Shown: positions 14,590-21,244 of the stretch, piece after piece
How the letters are laid out: each line of letters starts with the position of its first letter
Position numbering within the stretch: the first letter of the stretch is position 1
Source: JABCPO02 sp052174015
GTDB taxonomy: Bacteria; Bacillota; Clostridia; TANB77; CAG-508
Assembly (NCBI GenBank): GCA_052174015.1
Contig: JBQMXM010000015.1
Coordinates: 1-21,244, forward strand
Length of the DNA stretch: 21,244 nucleotides
Direction of reading: 5' to 3'
Translations under genes and position numbers: made by a program
Notes under the pieces: model-generated
Database searches by the model: none
What the model saw: only the letters and a program-made list of their open reading frames with translations
Told to the model about the DNA's origin: nothing

Positions 14590-14642
14590 TTAATTAATAT
14601 TTATATATCAACATCAGTATTAATATTGATATGTATGTAATT

Positions 14643-14671
14643 ATTATAGCACCTTTAACATTTTATGTCAA
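14643..14671 (-). promoter_or_regulatory. Promoter of paralog E
   Basis: Perfect TTGACA (14666-14671), 17-bp spacer ending in TGC, perfect TATAAT (14643-14648): consensus plus extended -10, one of the strongest-looking promoters in the window. Confidence 0.9.
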
Positions 14672-14704
14672 CTAAGAATTTGTACATAAAATATATTCAT
14701 ATAA

Positions 14705-14735
14705 AAAATAACAACCAAATTTTGGTTGTTATTTT
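14705..14735 (-). terminator. Shared-type terminator, copy 5 (after paralogs G-F)
   Basis: 15-bp arms AAAATAACAACCAAA (14705-14719) and complement (14721-14735) around a single T, 7 nt after the stop of paralog F. It would end the G-F transcript. Confidence 0.88.
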
Positions 14736-14742
14736 AAAAAAT

Positions 14743-15255
14743 TTAAGATCTTTTTAACCTTGAAAGAATAGATAATAATATATAATCATTATTAAAATGA
14801 TATATATTATTAAAAGTTGGATTTTCTATGAATAAAGTATCTATACCATATTTATTCATAAGTGCTCCAAAGTTATTTTTTGGTTTAATCTCTTCTTTAG
14901 CAACACGCTTTAAAAAGATATTAATTATCTCCATCTCTCTTTTATAGTCTTCTCTTAAAGACTCAAAGTCAAATCGCTTAGTATAAAACATTCTAGAAAT
15001 ATTTGTAACCCTACTTTCTATTAAATCTAAATATTGAGCTAATAATATTTCCTCCTTAGGATAAAGTTCACAATTGTATCTCCTAGGATGATCTAGCATG
15101 TTTTTAATTAAAAATTGTACCTGCTTCATTCCTTGTAGGAACTCTTCATAAAAGCTAATTGATACACCAGATGTAGCTAATTTTATTAGCATCTCCTTAT
15201 CTTCTTCAAATGTAGCAGAACTACAAAACCTTTCACTTTGGTAAGTGTTTACCAT
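14743..15255 (-). CDS. Small helical protein of unknown family, paralog F
   Basis: This 170-aa protein starts at the ATG at 15255, 8 nt after AAGGAG; an in-frame GTG at 15264 overlaps that site and is unlikely. It is closest to paralog E: E-D-K-E-M-L-I-K-L near residue 18, S-F-Y-E-E-F-L-Q-G-M-K at 34-44, and F-N-N-D-Y-I-L-L-S-I-L-S-R-L at the C-terminus. Soluble and helical. There is no room for a separate promoter in the 58 nt after paralog G, so it is the only member that appears to be cotranscribed (with G). Function unknown. Confidence 0.75.
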   Translation of the reverse strand: MVNTYQSERFCSSATFEEDKEMLIKLATSGVSISFYEEFLQGMKQVQFLIKNMLDHPRRYNCELYPKEEILLAQYLDLIESRVTNISRMFYTKRFDFESLREDYKREMEIINIFLKRVAKEEIKPKNNFGALMNKYGIDTLFIENPTFNNIYHFNNDYILLSILSRLKRS

Positions 15256-15313
15256 ATTAATCACTCCTTATGTTTTTTATTAATAAATTCACTTTCTATA
15301 AAATTTAAAAAAT

Positions 15314-15844
15314 TTATATAATGAATTTATTTACATCACAGTCTAACTTAAGTCCCATTTTAGTCATGATTCCATATAGAATGTAATCAGATGCAAAATA
15401 TTCTTCTTCTTTGTCATACTCAACTTTTGTTAGCTGCATATACAGACACAAACGATTCATATGTGGGTTTATATCTTTCAATTCCCAGCCTTGAATCTTC
15501 AAAATATCTTCTATAAGCTTATTCTGCCTTTCAAAGATATTTTTTAGCATTGCTCTGTCTGCCGCTGTGATATCTCCCTTTTTAAATAAAGCTAATAACA
15601 GCTTTATTTTATCTACAACAGATTCATAATATGATTTGATTATTCTCATAACATCAACAGGGATTTTTTTACTACTATTAATATTTTTATTGATTTTAAA
15701 TATCAACTCTTTTTCAAGCCTCTTGATTTCTAAGATAAACAACTGCCTTATATTTGGATCAATTTCATCCATATATACAATAGACTCAATTACTGCCAAA
15801 TCGTTTCTTGGCTCACTTAATGATGTTTCATAAAATTTTTTCAT
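15314..15844 (-). CDS. Small helical protein of unknown family, paralog G
   Basis: This 176-aa soluble helical protein is closest to paralog D. It has K-S-Y-Y-E-S-x(n)-K-I-K-L-L-L-A-L-F-K in the middle, L-K-N-I-F-E-R-Q-N, M-N-R-L-C-L-Y-M and the C-terminal F-A-S-D-Y-I-L-Y-G-I-M-T-K-M. An N-terminal N-D-L-A-V-I-E-S-I-V corresponds to the first helix motif of the family. GGAG lies 6 nt before the ATG. It has its own promoter and class 2 leader. It is the first gene of the array and of a two-gene transcript with F. Function unknown. Confidence 0.75.
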   Translation of the reverse strand: MKKFYETSLSEPRNDLAVIESIVYMDEIDPNIRQLFILEIKRLEKELIFKINKNINSSKKIPVDVMRIIKSYYESVVDKIKLLLALFKKGDITAADRAMLKNIFERQNKLIEDILKIQGWELKDINPHMNRLCLYMQLTKVEYDKEEEYFASDYILYGIMTKMGLKLDCDVNKFII

Positions 15845-15855
15845 ACTTTTTCTCC

Positions 15856-15898
15856 AGTCAACAATACTGAGTATATGCCGCCATATCCTAAGTTGACT
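15856..15898 (-). promoter_or_regulatory. Class 2 leader hairpin, paralog G
   Basis: On the RNA strand an outer stem AGTCAAC/GTTGACT abuts the GGAG site. An inner stem ATATG/CATAT carries a GCGG tetraloop, followed by a bulge CAGTATT. Relative to paralog D both outer and inner stems show paired base changes. Confidence 0.62.
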
Positions 15899-15931
15899 TT
15901 ATTTAATCAAATTTAAAACATTTACATAAGT

Positions 15932-15960
15932 AGTGTAACATAATTTAAGACTTTTGTAAA
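15932..15960 (-). promoter_or_regulatory. Promoter of paralogs G-F
   Basis: TTTACA (15955-15960), 17-bp spacer ending in TGT, TACACT (15932-15937). The -35 begins 2 nt after the stop codon of the upstream membrane-protein gene, with no terminator in between, so read-through into the array is possible. Confidence 0.7.
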
Positions 15961-15962
15961 GA

Positions 15963-16373
15963 CTAATTATTCTTATGCTTATAATACAAGTATAGAAATC
16001 TGAGTCCACATGAAAATAATGCTAATCCTAATCCTGTATAAAAAAAGCTAAAAAAACTAATTGGTAATAAATTACTTTTTCTTAATACAATCCCAAATGA
16101 CATCATTACTACCATTATAATATAACTCTTTTTATCAAAAAATTGCCATACTTTCATTTTATCATTAATATTACTTATAATTCTTTCTTCATGTTTTTTA
16201 ACTAATTTACTAAAAACTTGTAAGTAAAATATTATATATATTGCAACTGCTAATACATCAATTAATAATGAATTAAACAATAACCATGATTTAATTCCTG
16301 TATTTATTACCATGCTTCCTGCTAAACACCATACTAATCCTACAATTATAAATAACTTCTTTTTTTCTATCAT
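15963..16373 (-). CDS. Small four-helix membrane protein, unknown
   Basis: This 136-aa protein has about four hydrophobic segments: residues 7-25, 30-52, 84-100 and 106-128. A charged cytoplasmic-type loop between the second and third contains K-K-H-E-E-R. No family is recognised. AAGGA lies 6 nt before the ATG. It follows the 106-aa membrane protein by 19 nt and is probably the last gene of the run that starts with the 872-aa protein. An energy-coupling, regulatory or stress role cannot be inferred from sequence. Confidence 0.7.
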   Translation of the reverse strand: MIEKKKLFIIVGLVWCLAGSMVINTGIKSWLLFNSLLIDVLAVAIYIIFYLQVFSKLVKKHEERIISNINDKMKVWQFFDKKSYIIMVVMMSFGIVLRKSNLLPISFFSFFYTGLGLALFSCGLRFLYLYYKHKNN

Positions 16374-16392
16374 ATCTTTTCCTTCTTTTCAC

Positions 16393-16713
16393 TTATTCCT
16401 TATTTTGTATAATCATACCTAATAACTGCCCAAAAATACTAATTACTGCATATATAAATGCATAAATTGTTGCACTATCATTTAATATAATTATATTTGG
16501 TAACCATAATACACCAACTATTACTGAAAAATACCACTTAAATCCTTGTTTTTTTGAGAAAAATATTGATATAAAAAAAACTATAATTGGTATTAATAAT
16601 AGTAAAACAAAGATTCCACTTCCTGTATCTATTGCAAGAAAAGTTGGCATTAAATAATATATTAATGCTATTACTATATATGGTATATATTTTTTTATAT
16701 TATCTTTATTCAT
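16393..16713 (-). CDS. Small membrane protein, unknown
   Basis: This 106-aa protein consists of about four hydrophobic helices with short loops. The ATG at 16713 is preferred because GGAG lies 7 nt upstream; an in-frame ATG at 16731 precedes that site. The start overlaps the last codons of the DNA glycosylase gene (ATGAATAA arrangement), so the two are translationally coupled. No family recognised and no motif seen. Confidence 0.7.
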   Translation of the reverse strand: MNKDNIKKYIPYIVIALIYYLMPTFLAIDTGSGIFVLLLLIPIIVFFISIFFSKKQGFKWYFSVIVGVLWLPNIIILNDSATIYAFIYAVISIFGQLLGMIIQNKE

Positions 16714-17098
16714 AACTTTTCTCCATTTCATATATTTCTAATTTTATTCCTTTTTTTCGTAAATTTTCTAAACATTCTACTAAATATTCATTATCATGTT
16801 CTTTATAAATTGGGCTATCAATAATTTTTTCTTCAAGATTATAGTAATTCTCTGCTTTCTTTCCCCTATAATTTTTATCTCTCCATTCTATAGAAACTTT
16901 GTAACCTCTTTTTTCCATTTCATCCATAACTAATGAATGATAAATAAATAAGTGATATGGAGAATATAAAAATACATAATCTACTGTTTTATGTTTCTTT
17001 TTCCATCCATTTCCCCTAAGTGCACAACATTCTCTATGTTGACCAAGAAGTTGGTTTTTAGGTAATATATTAATTATTTGTTCATGCCATAGTCTCAT
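16706..17098 (-). CDS. Pyrimidine-dimer DNA glycosylase family protein (endonuclease V-like)
   Basis: This 130-aa protein starts M-R-L-W-H-E, continues L-L-G-Q-H-R-E-C-C-A-L-R-G-N-G-W and ends its first half with V-D-Y-V-F. From memory this matches the Pyr_excise family related to T4 endonuclease V (DenV), in particular the subfamily once listed as TIGR02328. T4 DenV removes UV-induced pyrimidine dimers with its N-terminal amine and a catalytic Glu. In this subfamily the H-R-E-C segment aligns with the conserved Arg/Glu region, but enzymatic activity of the subfamily is not established to my knowledge. GGAG lies 6 nt before the ATG. It sits 65 nt after rlmD and overlaps the next gene. Confidence 0.8.
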   Translation of the reverse strand: MRLWHEQIINILPKNQLLGQHRECCALRGNGWKKKHKTVDYVFLYSPYHLFIYHSLVMDEMEKRGYKVSIEWRDKNYRGKKAENYYNLEEKIIDSPIYKEHDNEYLVECLENLRKKGIKLEIYEMEKSYE

Positions 17099-17163
17099 CT
17101 TATTCTCCTGTTAATAATTAAATTCTTGCTTTATTTTAAATACTTTATTTTAACACTTATATA

Positions 17164-18504
17164 TTAATTGACATTAAATTTGGAAAATAATGCTATACAT
17201 TCCACATGGTTTGTATTTGGAAACATATCTATAATACTAATATTATTATCTAAAACATATTTTTCTTTTAAATATGATATATCACGAGCTAAAGTAACTG
17301 GATTACATGATACATATATAATATTTTGTATGTTAGAATTTAGTATCTGTGATATTTCTTGTTTACTAATCCCTTTTCTTGGTGGGTCTACTATTAATAT
17401 ATCATAATCATTAATATATTTATCTATTAATTTTTTAGCATCTCCACTTTTAAAGTTTACATTATTAACTTTATTTATTTTAGCATTTTCTTTACTTAAT
17501 TGTTCTGCTTTTTGGTTAATTTCTATACCTAAAATATTTTTAACATATTTAGCTAAATATATAGTTATTGTTCCAACTCCTGAATATAGTTCTAAAACTT
17601 TTTTATCTTTATAATTATCAATTGTTAACATTTTTTTGATTACTTCATCATATAACTTATATGTCATAAAATCATTTACTTGAAAAAAATTACTTGTATC
17701 TAATTTAAATATATATTTTCCAATCTTCATTTTAAATTCATATTCTTTATCTGATATATACTTAATTTTATCATTTATTGATATTCTATGTATATTATTT
17801 TTTAAAAGTTTTATTTCTATCTTTTTATCTATATTATTTTCTATATCATTTTTCACATCATCTTTTATATTATCTTTATCTAGCTTAAAATTAATATCTA
17901 TTTCACCTAAATAGTTTTCTCTAATCATTATTCTACTTAAATTTAGTATTTCTTTTTTAGTTAATATATCTGAAATTATATCATATATATTTTTAATAAC
18001 TCTATTAATATTATTTTTTGTAAGTATACATTCATCTATTTTTAATATATTTTTATTATACTCATTTTTTGATATACTTTTTCCTATATTATTCACATAA
18101 CCACATATATTATTTTGACTATCATAAGTTAATTCTATCTTATTCCTATATTTAAATATATTTTCGTCTGAAACTATAGTTACATTTAATTTATCTAATT
18201 CTTCTTTAGTTAACTTACCTTGTTTTTTTAATGCTTGTATTACTATATTTTGTTTTAATTCTAATTGATATATATATTTAATTGGCATTAATGGACAATT
18301 ATTACACATATTATTTTTAAAACATTTAGGTAAGATATTTTTTTCTGTTATTTCTACTTTTAATATATCTTGATTTTCTTCATTGATATATACTATATTG
18401 CCTATTTGTATTTTATTTGATTTTAAAAAATATACCTTACCTAGATTATCTTTTGCTATTTTATCTCCATTTATTGCTATATCTATAACTTCTAATTTAA
18501 TCAT
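17164..18504 (-). CDS. rlmD: 23S rRNA (uracil-C5)-methyltransferase, RlmD/TrmA family
   Basis: This 446-aa enzyme is expected to methylate C5 of a uracil in 23S rRNA (U1939, and possibly U747 as in Gram-positive RlmCD). A TRAM-like beta domain covers residues about 1-52. Four iron-sulfur cysteines follow: C61, C67 and C70 in C-x5-C-x2-C, and C158. The methyltransferase domain has F-F-Q-V-N, L-E-L-Y-S-G-V-G-T (SAM binding), V-D-P-P-R-K-G and the catalytic Cys400 in Y-V-S-C-N-P. It ends D-M-F-P-N-T-N-H-V-E-C-I-A-L. The region 205-235 is unusually Asp/Lys/Asn-rich. AAGGA precedes the ATG. It follows the 872-aa gene by 26 nt. TrmA-type tRNA activity is less likely given the Fe-S cysteines. Confidence 0.93.
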   Translation of the reverse strand: MIKLEVIDIAINGDKIAKDNLGKVYFLKSNKIQIGNIVYINEENQDILKVEITEKNILPKCFKNNMCNNCPLMPIKYIYQLELKQNIVIQALKKQGKLTKEELDKLNVTIVSDENIFKYRNKIELTYDSQNNICGYVNNIGKSISKNEYNKNILKIDECILTKNNINRVIKNIYDIISDILTKKEILNLSRIMIRENYLGEIDINFKLDKDNIKDDVKNDIENNIDKKIEIKLLKNNIHRISINDKIKYISDKEYEFKMKIGKYIFKLDTSNFFQVNDFMTYKLYDEVIKKMLTIDNYKDKKVLELYSGVGTITIYLAKYVKNILGIEINQKAEQLSKENAKINKVNNVNFKSGDAKKLIDKYINDYDILIVDPPRKGISKQEISQILNSNIQNIIYVSCNPVTLARDISYLKEKYVLDNNISIIDMFPNTNHVECIALFSKFNVN

Positions 18505-18530
18505 TGTTTTTCCTTATCCATTTAATACAA

Positions 18531-21149
18531 TTAATGTTTTTTATATACCTTATATATATGAATATTTAAATTTTTAGTAATTGCTTTCATACCTTCTTCT
18601 TTTGTTACTCGTACTTTTCGTATTTCTTTTAACCTATATGTATATTTAGACATATCTAATAGTACTTGTGATGATATGTCCATACCAAGTGGTAAAGTTT
18701 TATTTAGATTATTATAGAAGAATATATTTGATAAGAATAATGCTTTAAATTCTGAGCTAAGTTCCAAATGAAATAAATTAAATGAACTGTCTTCTTCTTT
18801 TATATTTTTTAATTCTTCATTTATATCTAAATTATATATATCATATACGTCTTCTTTTATTTTTAAACTCCAATTTCCTATCTTATATATATCTATATTT
18901 TTATTTATAACTATTTTTTCTATTGAACTTTCTAATATTTTTAGACATTCATACATTTTTTCTATAATATCTAATTTTTGAATTTCTTTAGTATATTTTA
19001 ATATTTGAAATTTATTCCTATCTGTTTCTCTAAAACTTTTATCTTTGATATATCTTATTTTTTGATCTTTTGATATATTACCAAATATATCATATTCTGC
19101 TCCACTTTTTTCTACATATTCTTCATATTCTTTTTGTAGTGTTTTTAAATATAATTCTAGACTTTCTTCATTAATATTTTGTTGTTTTACCATATTAATA
19201 TATTTAAGCATACCATTTATTGCTAAATATATTCCATTAATTTCATCTTCTGTTAAATTTTCTCTATTTTGTGAATCTATATTTTCTCCAAATATACTAT
19301 AATCTAATTCAAAATTAAATGTTTTTAACTTACTTGTCCCATTATTATTTTCAATCTGATTTATATTTGTATTTTCAACTTCTAATGTTTGTTTTAATTT
19401 CATTAAATTATCTTTATTAGTATATTTTAAAAATCCAATAAGACTTTTCTTTTCCATTGATATTTCTGTAATATATTTTATTGCATTTGTAACATTATAT
19501 TCTAAATTAGTTATTATTGGTGTAATTGATTCTATATCTTTAATATTATTTCCATATTCTTTTCTTTGTTTTAAGTATTCTTCATATATATTTAAAAATT
19601 CTTCAATTGTACAAAAATTTCCTTTTAGTTGATATTTTTCTTTAAAATTTAATTCTGCTTCTATTTCTTTTTGTTTCTTTTCTTCTACTTGTTTTAATTC
19701 CTTATTTGCTTCTAACTCTAATACTTTTTCATCGCCTATCTTAGTTTTAATTTCTTTTTCTACTTGTTTTAAAGGGTCTTTTTTAAACATATATGATACT
19801 TTTGAAAATATATTTTTCTTTGAATTTTGAAACATTAATATATTATTTTGTAATATATTTAATTTTTCTTCTAATCTTTCTTTTTTCCCCTCTAATATAT
19901 TATATCTTACATCTGTTTCTTGCTTTTTTTCTGCAAATACTAATAATTCATTATATATTTGGTCATATTTTAAAAATAGAAATTCAGGTAAATCTTCAAA
20001 GGTAAATACATTTTCTTCATATGTGAATTCTAAACCTGCTTTTTTAGATATAACTGGACTAAAAGTTAAATATTTATCTGTTTTCTTTTCTAATATTGCA
20101 AGTGCTTTAATTAATTTTAAAAATTGTAATGCTTCTTCTCTACTTTTAAATTTTAACCTATATGTACTTAATAATCCATTATATATATCTATCTTTCCAT
20201 ATACTACTAATGATAAGTTTTGCTTCAAATCATATAATTCATAAGTCATCGGCCATGATTTAGTAAAATACCATAACTCATCTTCAAGTTCTAAAATTTC
20301 ATTACTTTTTAATATTGTTTCACTATATTCTACTTGTGATATTGGTGTATAAATATATTCTTCTAGTTGTGTTTTACTCCACTGTATTTTTTTTCGTATT
20401 ACATAATATAGCTCATTAAACTCTATTTCATCACTACAAATAAGTAATACATATCTTCCTGTTTCTTTTACATAATAAATCTCAAAGAAATGTGCTCTAG
20501 GGTATGAAATTTGAAATGGTTCATTTTTTTGAAAACTTTGTTGTATCTCCTCAATCTCTTTAATTTTAGAAGAGGACATTGTTTCAAGCATCTTTAAAAA
20601 CACCATATGTTCTTTAATTTCTTCTATATTTATATTTTCTGAGTCTAATTTTTTTTCTATCTTGTGAGCTAATTTTTCATCTGCTATTTCTTCTGTTTCT
20701 AAAATATTTTCTATATCTTGTATTTCTTTATCTTTTATAGTATTTTCTTGTTTTTCATCTACATTTACATTTGATATATCAAATGTAGTAAATTCTTCAA
20801 AATTTATATTTTTTTCTGTAGAAACATTATCTAAATTATCTACATTATCTGCATTATAATTATCATTTAATATTGGTGTTATATATTTAACAATTGATTT
20901 TGCATGTTTTATCTTATCTTTTAATTTATCATCACGACTTCTAGAAGTAATTAATATATCTAATTTTGATATTGGTACATATCTATATATTTTTCTATCT
21001 TGTGATTCTATAATTCCATTTAAATTTATTGTTGCTTCATTACTTTTATTAAATGCTTTATCTATTATTTGTAATATTTCTGTCTTTGATTTATTTAAGT
21101 TTATTCCTAAATACATATATCTTTTGTTTTTCTCATTTTCTTTTATCAA
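18531..21149 (-). CDS. Large coiled-coil protein of unknown function
   Basis: This 872-aa, highly charged protein rich in Lys, Glu, Ile and Asn has no signal peptide or transmembrane helix. I do not recognise it. Residues about 1-95 look globular. Residues 100-170 form an acidic, Asn/Asp/Glu-rich linker. Residues about 215-410 look like a mixed alpha/beta domain with aromatic-rich strands (for example R-A-H-F-F-E-I-Y-Y). Residues about 415-530 are a strong Lys/Glu heptad-type coiled coil, and the rest is helical to a basic C-terminus. The proposed start is TTG at 21149 with AAGGAG 10 nt upstream; the next in-frame ATG is 11 codons in but has no site. It heads the run leading to rlmD. Confidence 0.75.
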   Translation of the reverse strand: MIKENEKNKRYMYLGINLNKSKTEILQIIDKAFNKSNEATINLNGIIESQDRKIYRYVPISKLDILITSRSRDDKLKDKIKHAKSIVKYITPILNDNYNADNVDNLDNVSTEKNINFEEFTTFDISNVNVDEKQENTIKDKEIQDIENILETEEIADEKLAHKIEKKLDSENINIEEIKEHMVFLKMLETMSSSKIKEIEEIQQSFQKNEPFQISYPRAHFFEIYYVKETGRYVLLICSDEIEFNELYYVIRKKIQWSKTQLEEYIYTPISQVEYSETILKSNEILELEDELWYFTKSWPMTYELYDLKQNLSLVVYGKIDIYNGLLSTYRLKFKSREEALQFLKLIKALAILEKKTDKYLTFSPVISKKAGLEFTYEENVFTFEDLPEFLFLKYDQIYNELLVFAEKKQETDVRYNILEGKKERLEEKLNILQNNILMFQNSKKNIFSKVSYMFKKDPLKQVEKEIKTKIGDEKVLELEANKELKQVEEKKQKEIEAELNFKEKYQLKGNFCTIEEFLNIYEEYLKQRKEYGNNIKDIESITPIITNLEYNVTNAIKYITEISMEKKSLIGFLKYTNKDNLMKLKQTLEVENTNINQIENNNGTSKLKTFNFELDYSIFGENIDSQNRENLTEDEINGIYLAINGMLKYINMVKQQNINEESLELYLKTLQKEYEEYVEKSGAEYDIFGNISKDQKIRYIKDKSFRETDRNKFQILKYTKEIQKLDIIEKMYECLKILESSIEKIVINKNIDIYKIGNWSLKIKEDVYDIYNLDINEELKNIKEEDSSFNLFHLELSSEFKALFLSNIFFYNNLNKTLPLGMDISSQVLLDMSKYTYRLKEIRKVRVTKEEGMKAITKNLNIHIYKVYKKH

Positions 21150-21170
21150 CGTAATATTTCTCCTTAATGT

Positions 21171-21205
21171 ATTAAATTAAATTAAATTATATTATATTAT
21201 ATTAA
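21171..21205. repeat. AAATT/ATTAT pentanucleotide tract
   Basis: Three ATTAA-type units run into about three ATTAT units just upstream of the 872-aa gene. No clear promoter is seen between the tract and the window end. Such runs can change length by slippage and could alter promoter spacing, but that is inference. Confidence 0.4.
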
Positions 21206-21244
21206 AATTAATATATTTTTTATACTTGTATTTATGTCTATTGT

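Noticed and set aside
10951..14735. The regularly recurring 31-bp palindrome looked at first like CRISPR or other interspersed repeats.
   Set aside because: The spacing is 700-1600 bp, the spacers are genes, and each copy sits right after a stop codon with a U-run: these are terminators.
10986..15844. The array as a prophage or integrative element.
   Set aside because: No integrase, portal, terminase, capsid or replication gene and no attachment-site repeats are visible; flanking genes are ordinary chromosomal ones.
1..21244. tRNA, rRNA and other known structured RNA genes.
   Set aside because: No GC-rich islands, TTCGA-type T-loops or CCA-ended cloverleaf segments were seen in any intergenic region on either strand.

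Overview
The window is very AT-rich DNA (my visual estimate is about 25-30% GC) from a low-GC Gram-positive anaerobe, probably a Clostridia-like Firmicute. The grounds are strong GGAGG ribosome binding sites, near-consensus TTGACA/TATAAT promoters, U-tailed hairpin terminators, a pyruvate formate-lyase pair and a secreted murein hydrolase. UGA is read as stop (prfB itself ends in TGA and carries the SPF motif), so this is the standard code and not that of a mollicute. Nearly all genes lie on the minus strand; only pflB-pflA is on the plus strand.

Left part (1-6919). A minus-strand pair encodes a TM2-domain membrane protein and a DUF2752 protein cut by the window edge. A large exported DUF2207 membrane protein follows. 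Immediately after its stop codon lies a headless remnant of a ClpB/ClpC ATPase (773-1021). A gap of about 540 bp (2974-3515) then holds what looks like another decayed reading frame and a 13-bp inverted repeat. Next comes a housekeeping operon, prfB-queA-tgt: release factor 2 plus two queuosine tRNA-modification enzymes. This prfB lacks the usual programmed frameshift.

Middle (6920-10160). Divergently transcribed pflB-pflA encode formate C-acetyltransferase and its radical-SAM activase. They overlap by 14 nt and end at a terminator shared with the converging glucosaminidase gene.

Array (10165-15960). A secreted glucosaminidase-like enzyme is followed by seven consecutive minus-strand genes for small soluble helical proteins (161-222 aa). 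They form one highly diverged paralog family that I do not recognise. All share an N-terminal [N/E/Q]D-x(n)-[L/I] helix, and most an F-Y-x-E-F-[L/I]-like helix. All end in a C-terminal motif resembling N-D-Y-I-L-x-G-I-L. Six of the seven, and the glucosaminidase, each have their own near-perfect promoter (TTGACA or TTTACA, 17-bp spacer, TATAAT-like -10). Each also has a 5' leader with a hairpin just upstream of the Shine-Dalgarno sequence. The hairpin stems differ between genes but keep their pairing (covariation), in two classes that track the protein subfamilies. Five units end in almost the same 31-bp terminator. This looks like a co-regulated, expanded gene family and is the best candidate for an undescribed system.

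Right part (15963-21149). A minus-strand run begins with an 872-aa coiled-coil protein of unknown function. It continues with an RlmD-type rRNA uracil methyltransferase, a pyrimidine-dimer DNA glycosylase family protein and two small membrane proteins, all closely spaced and probably cotranscribed.
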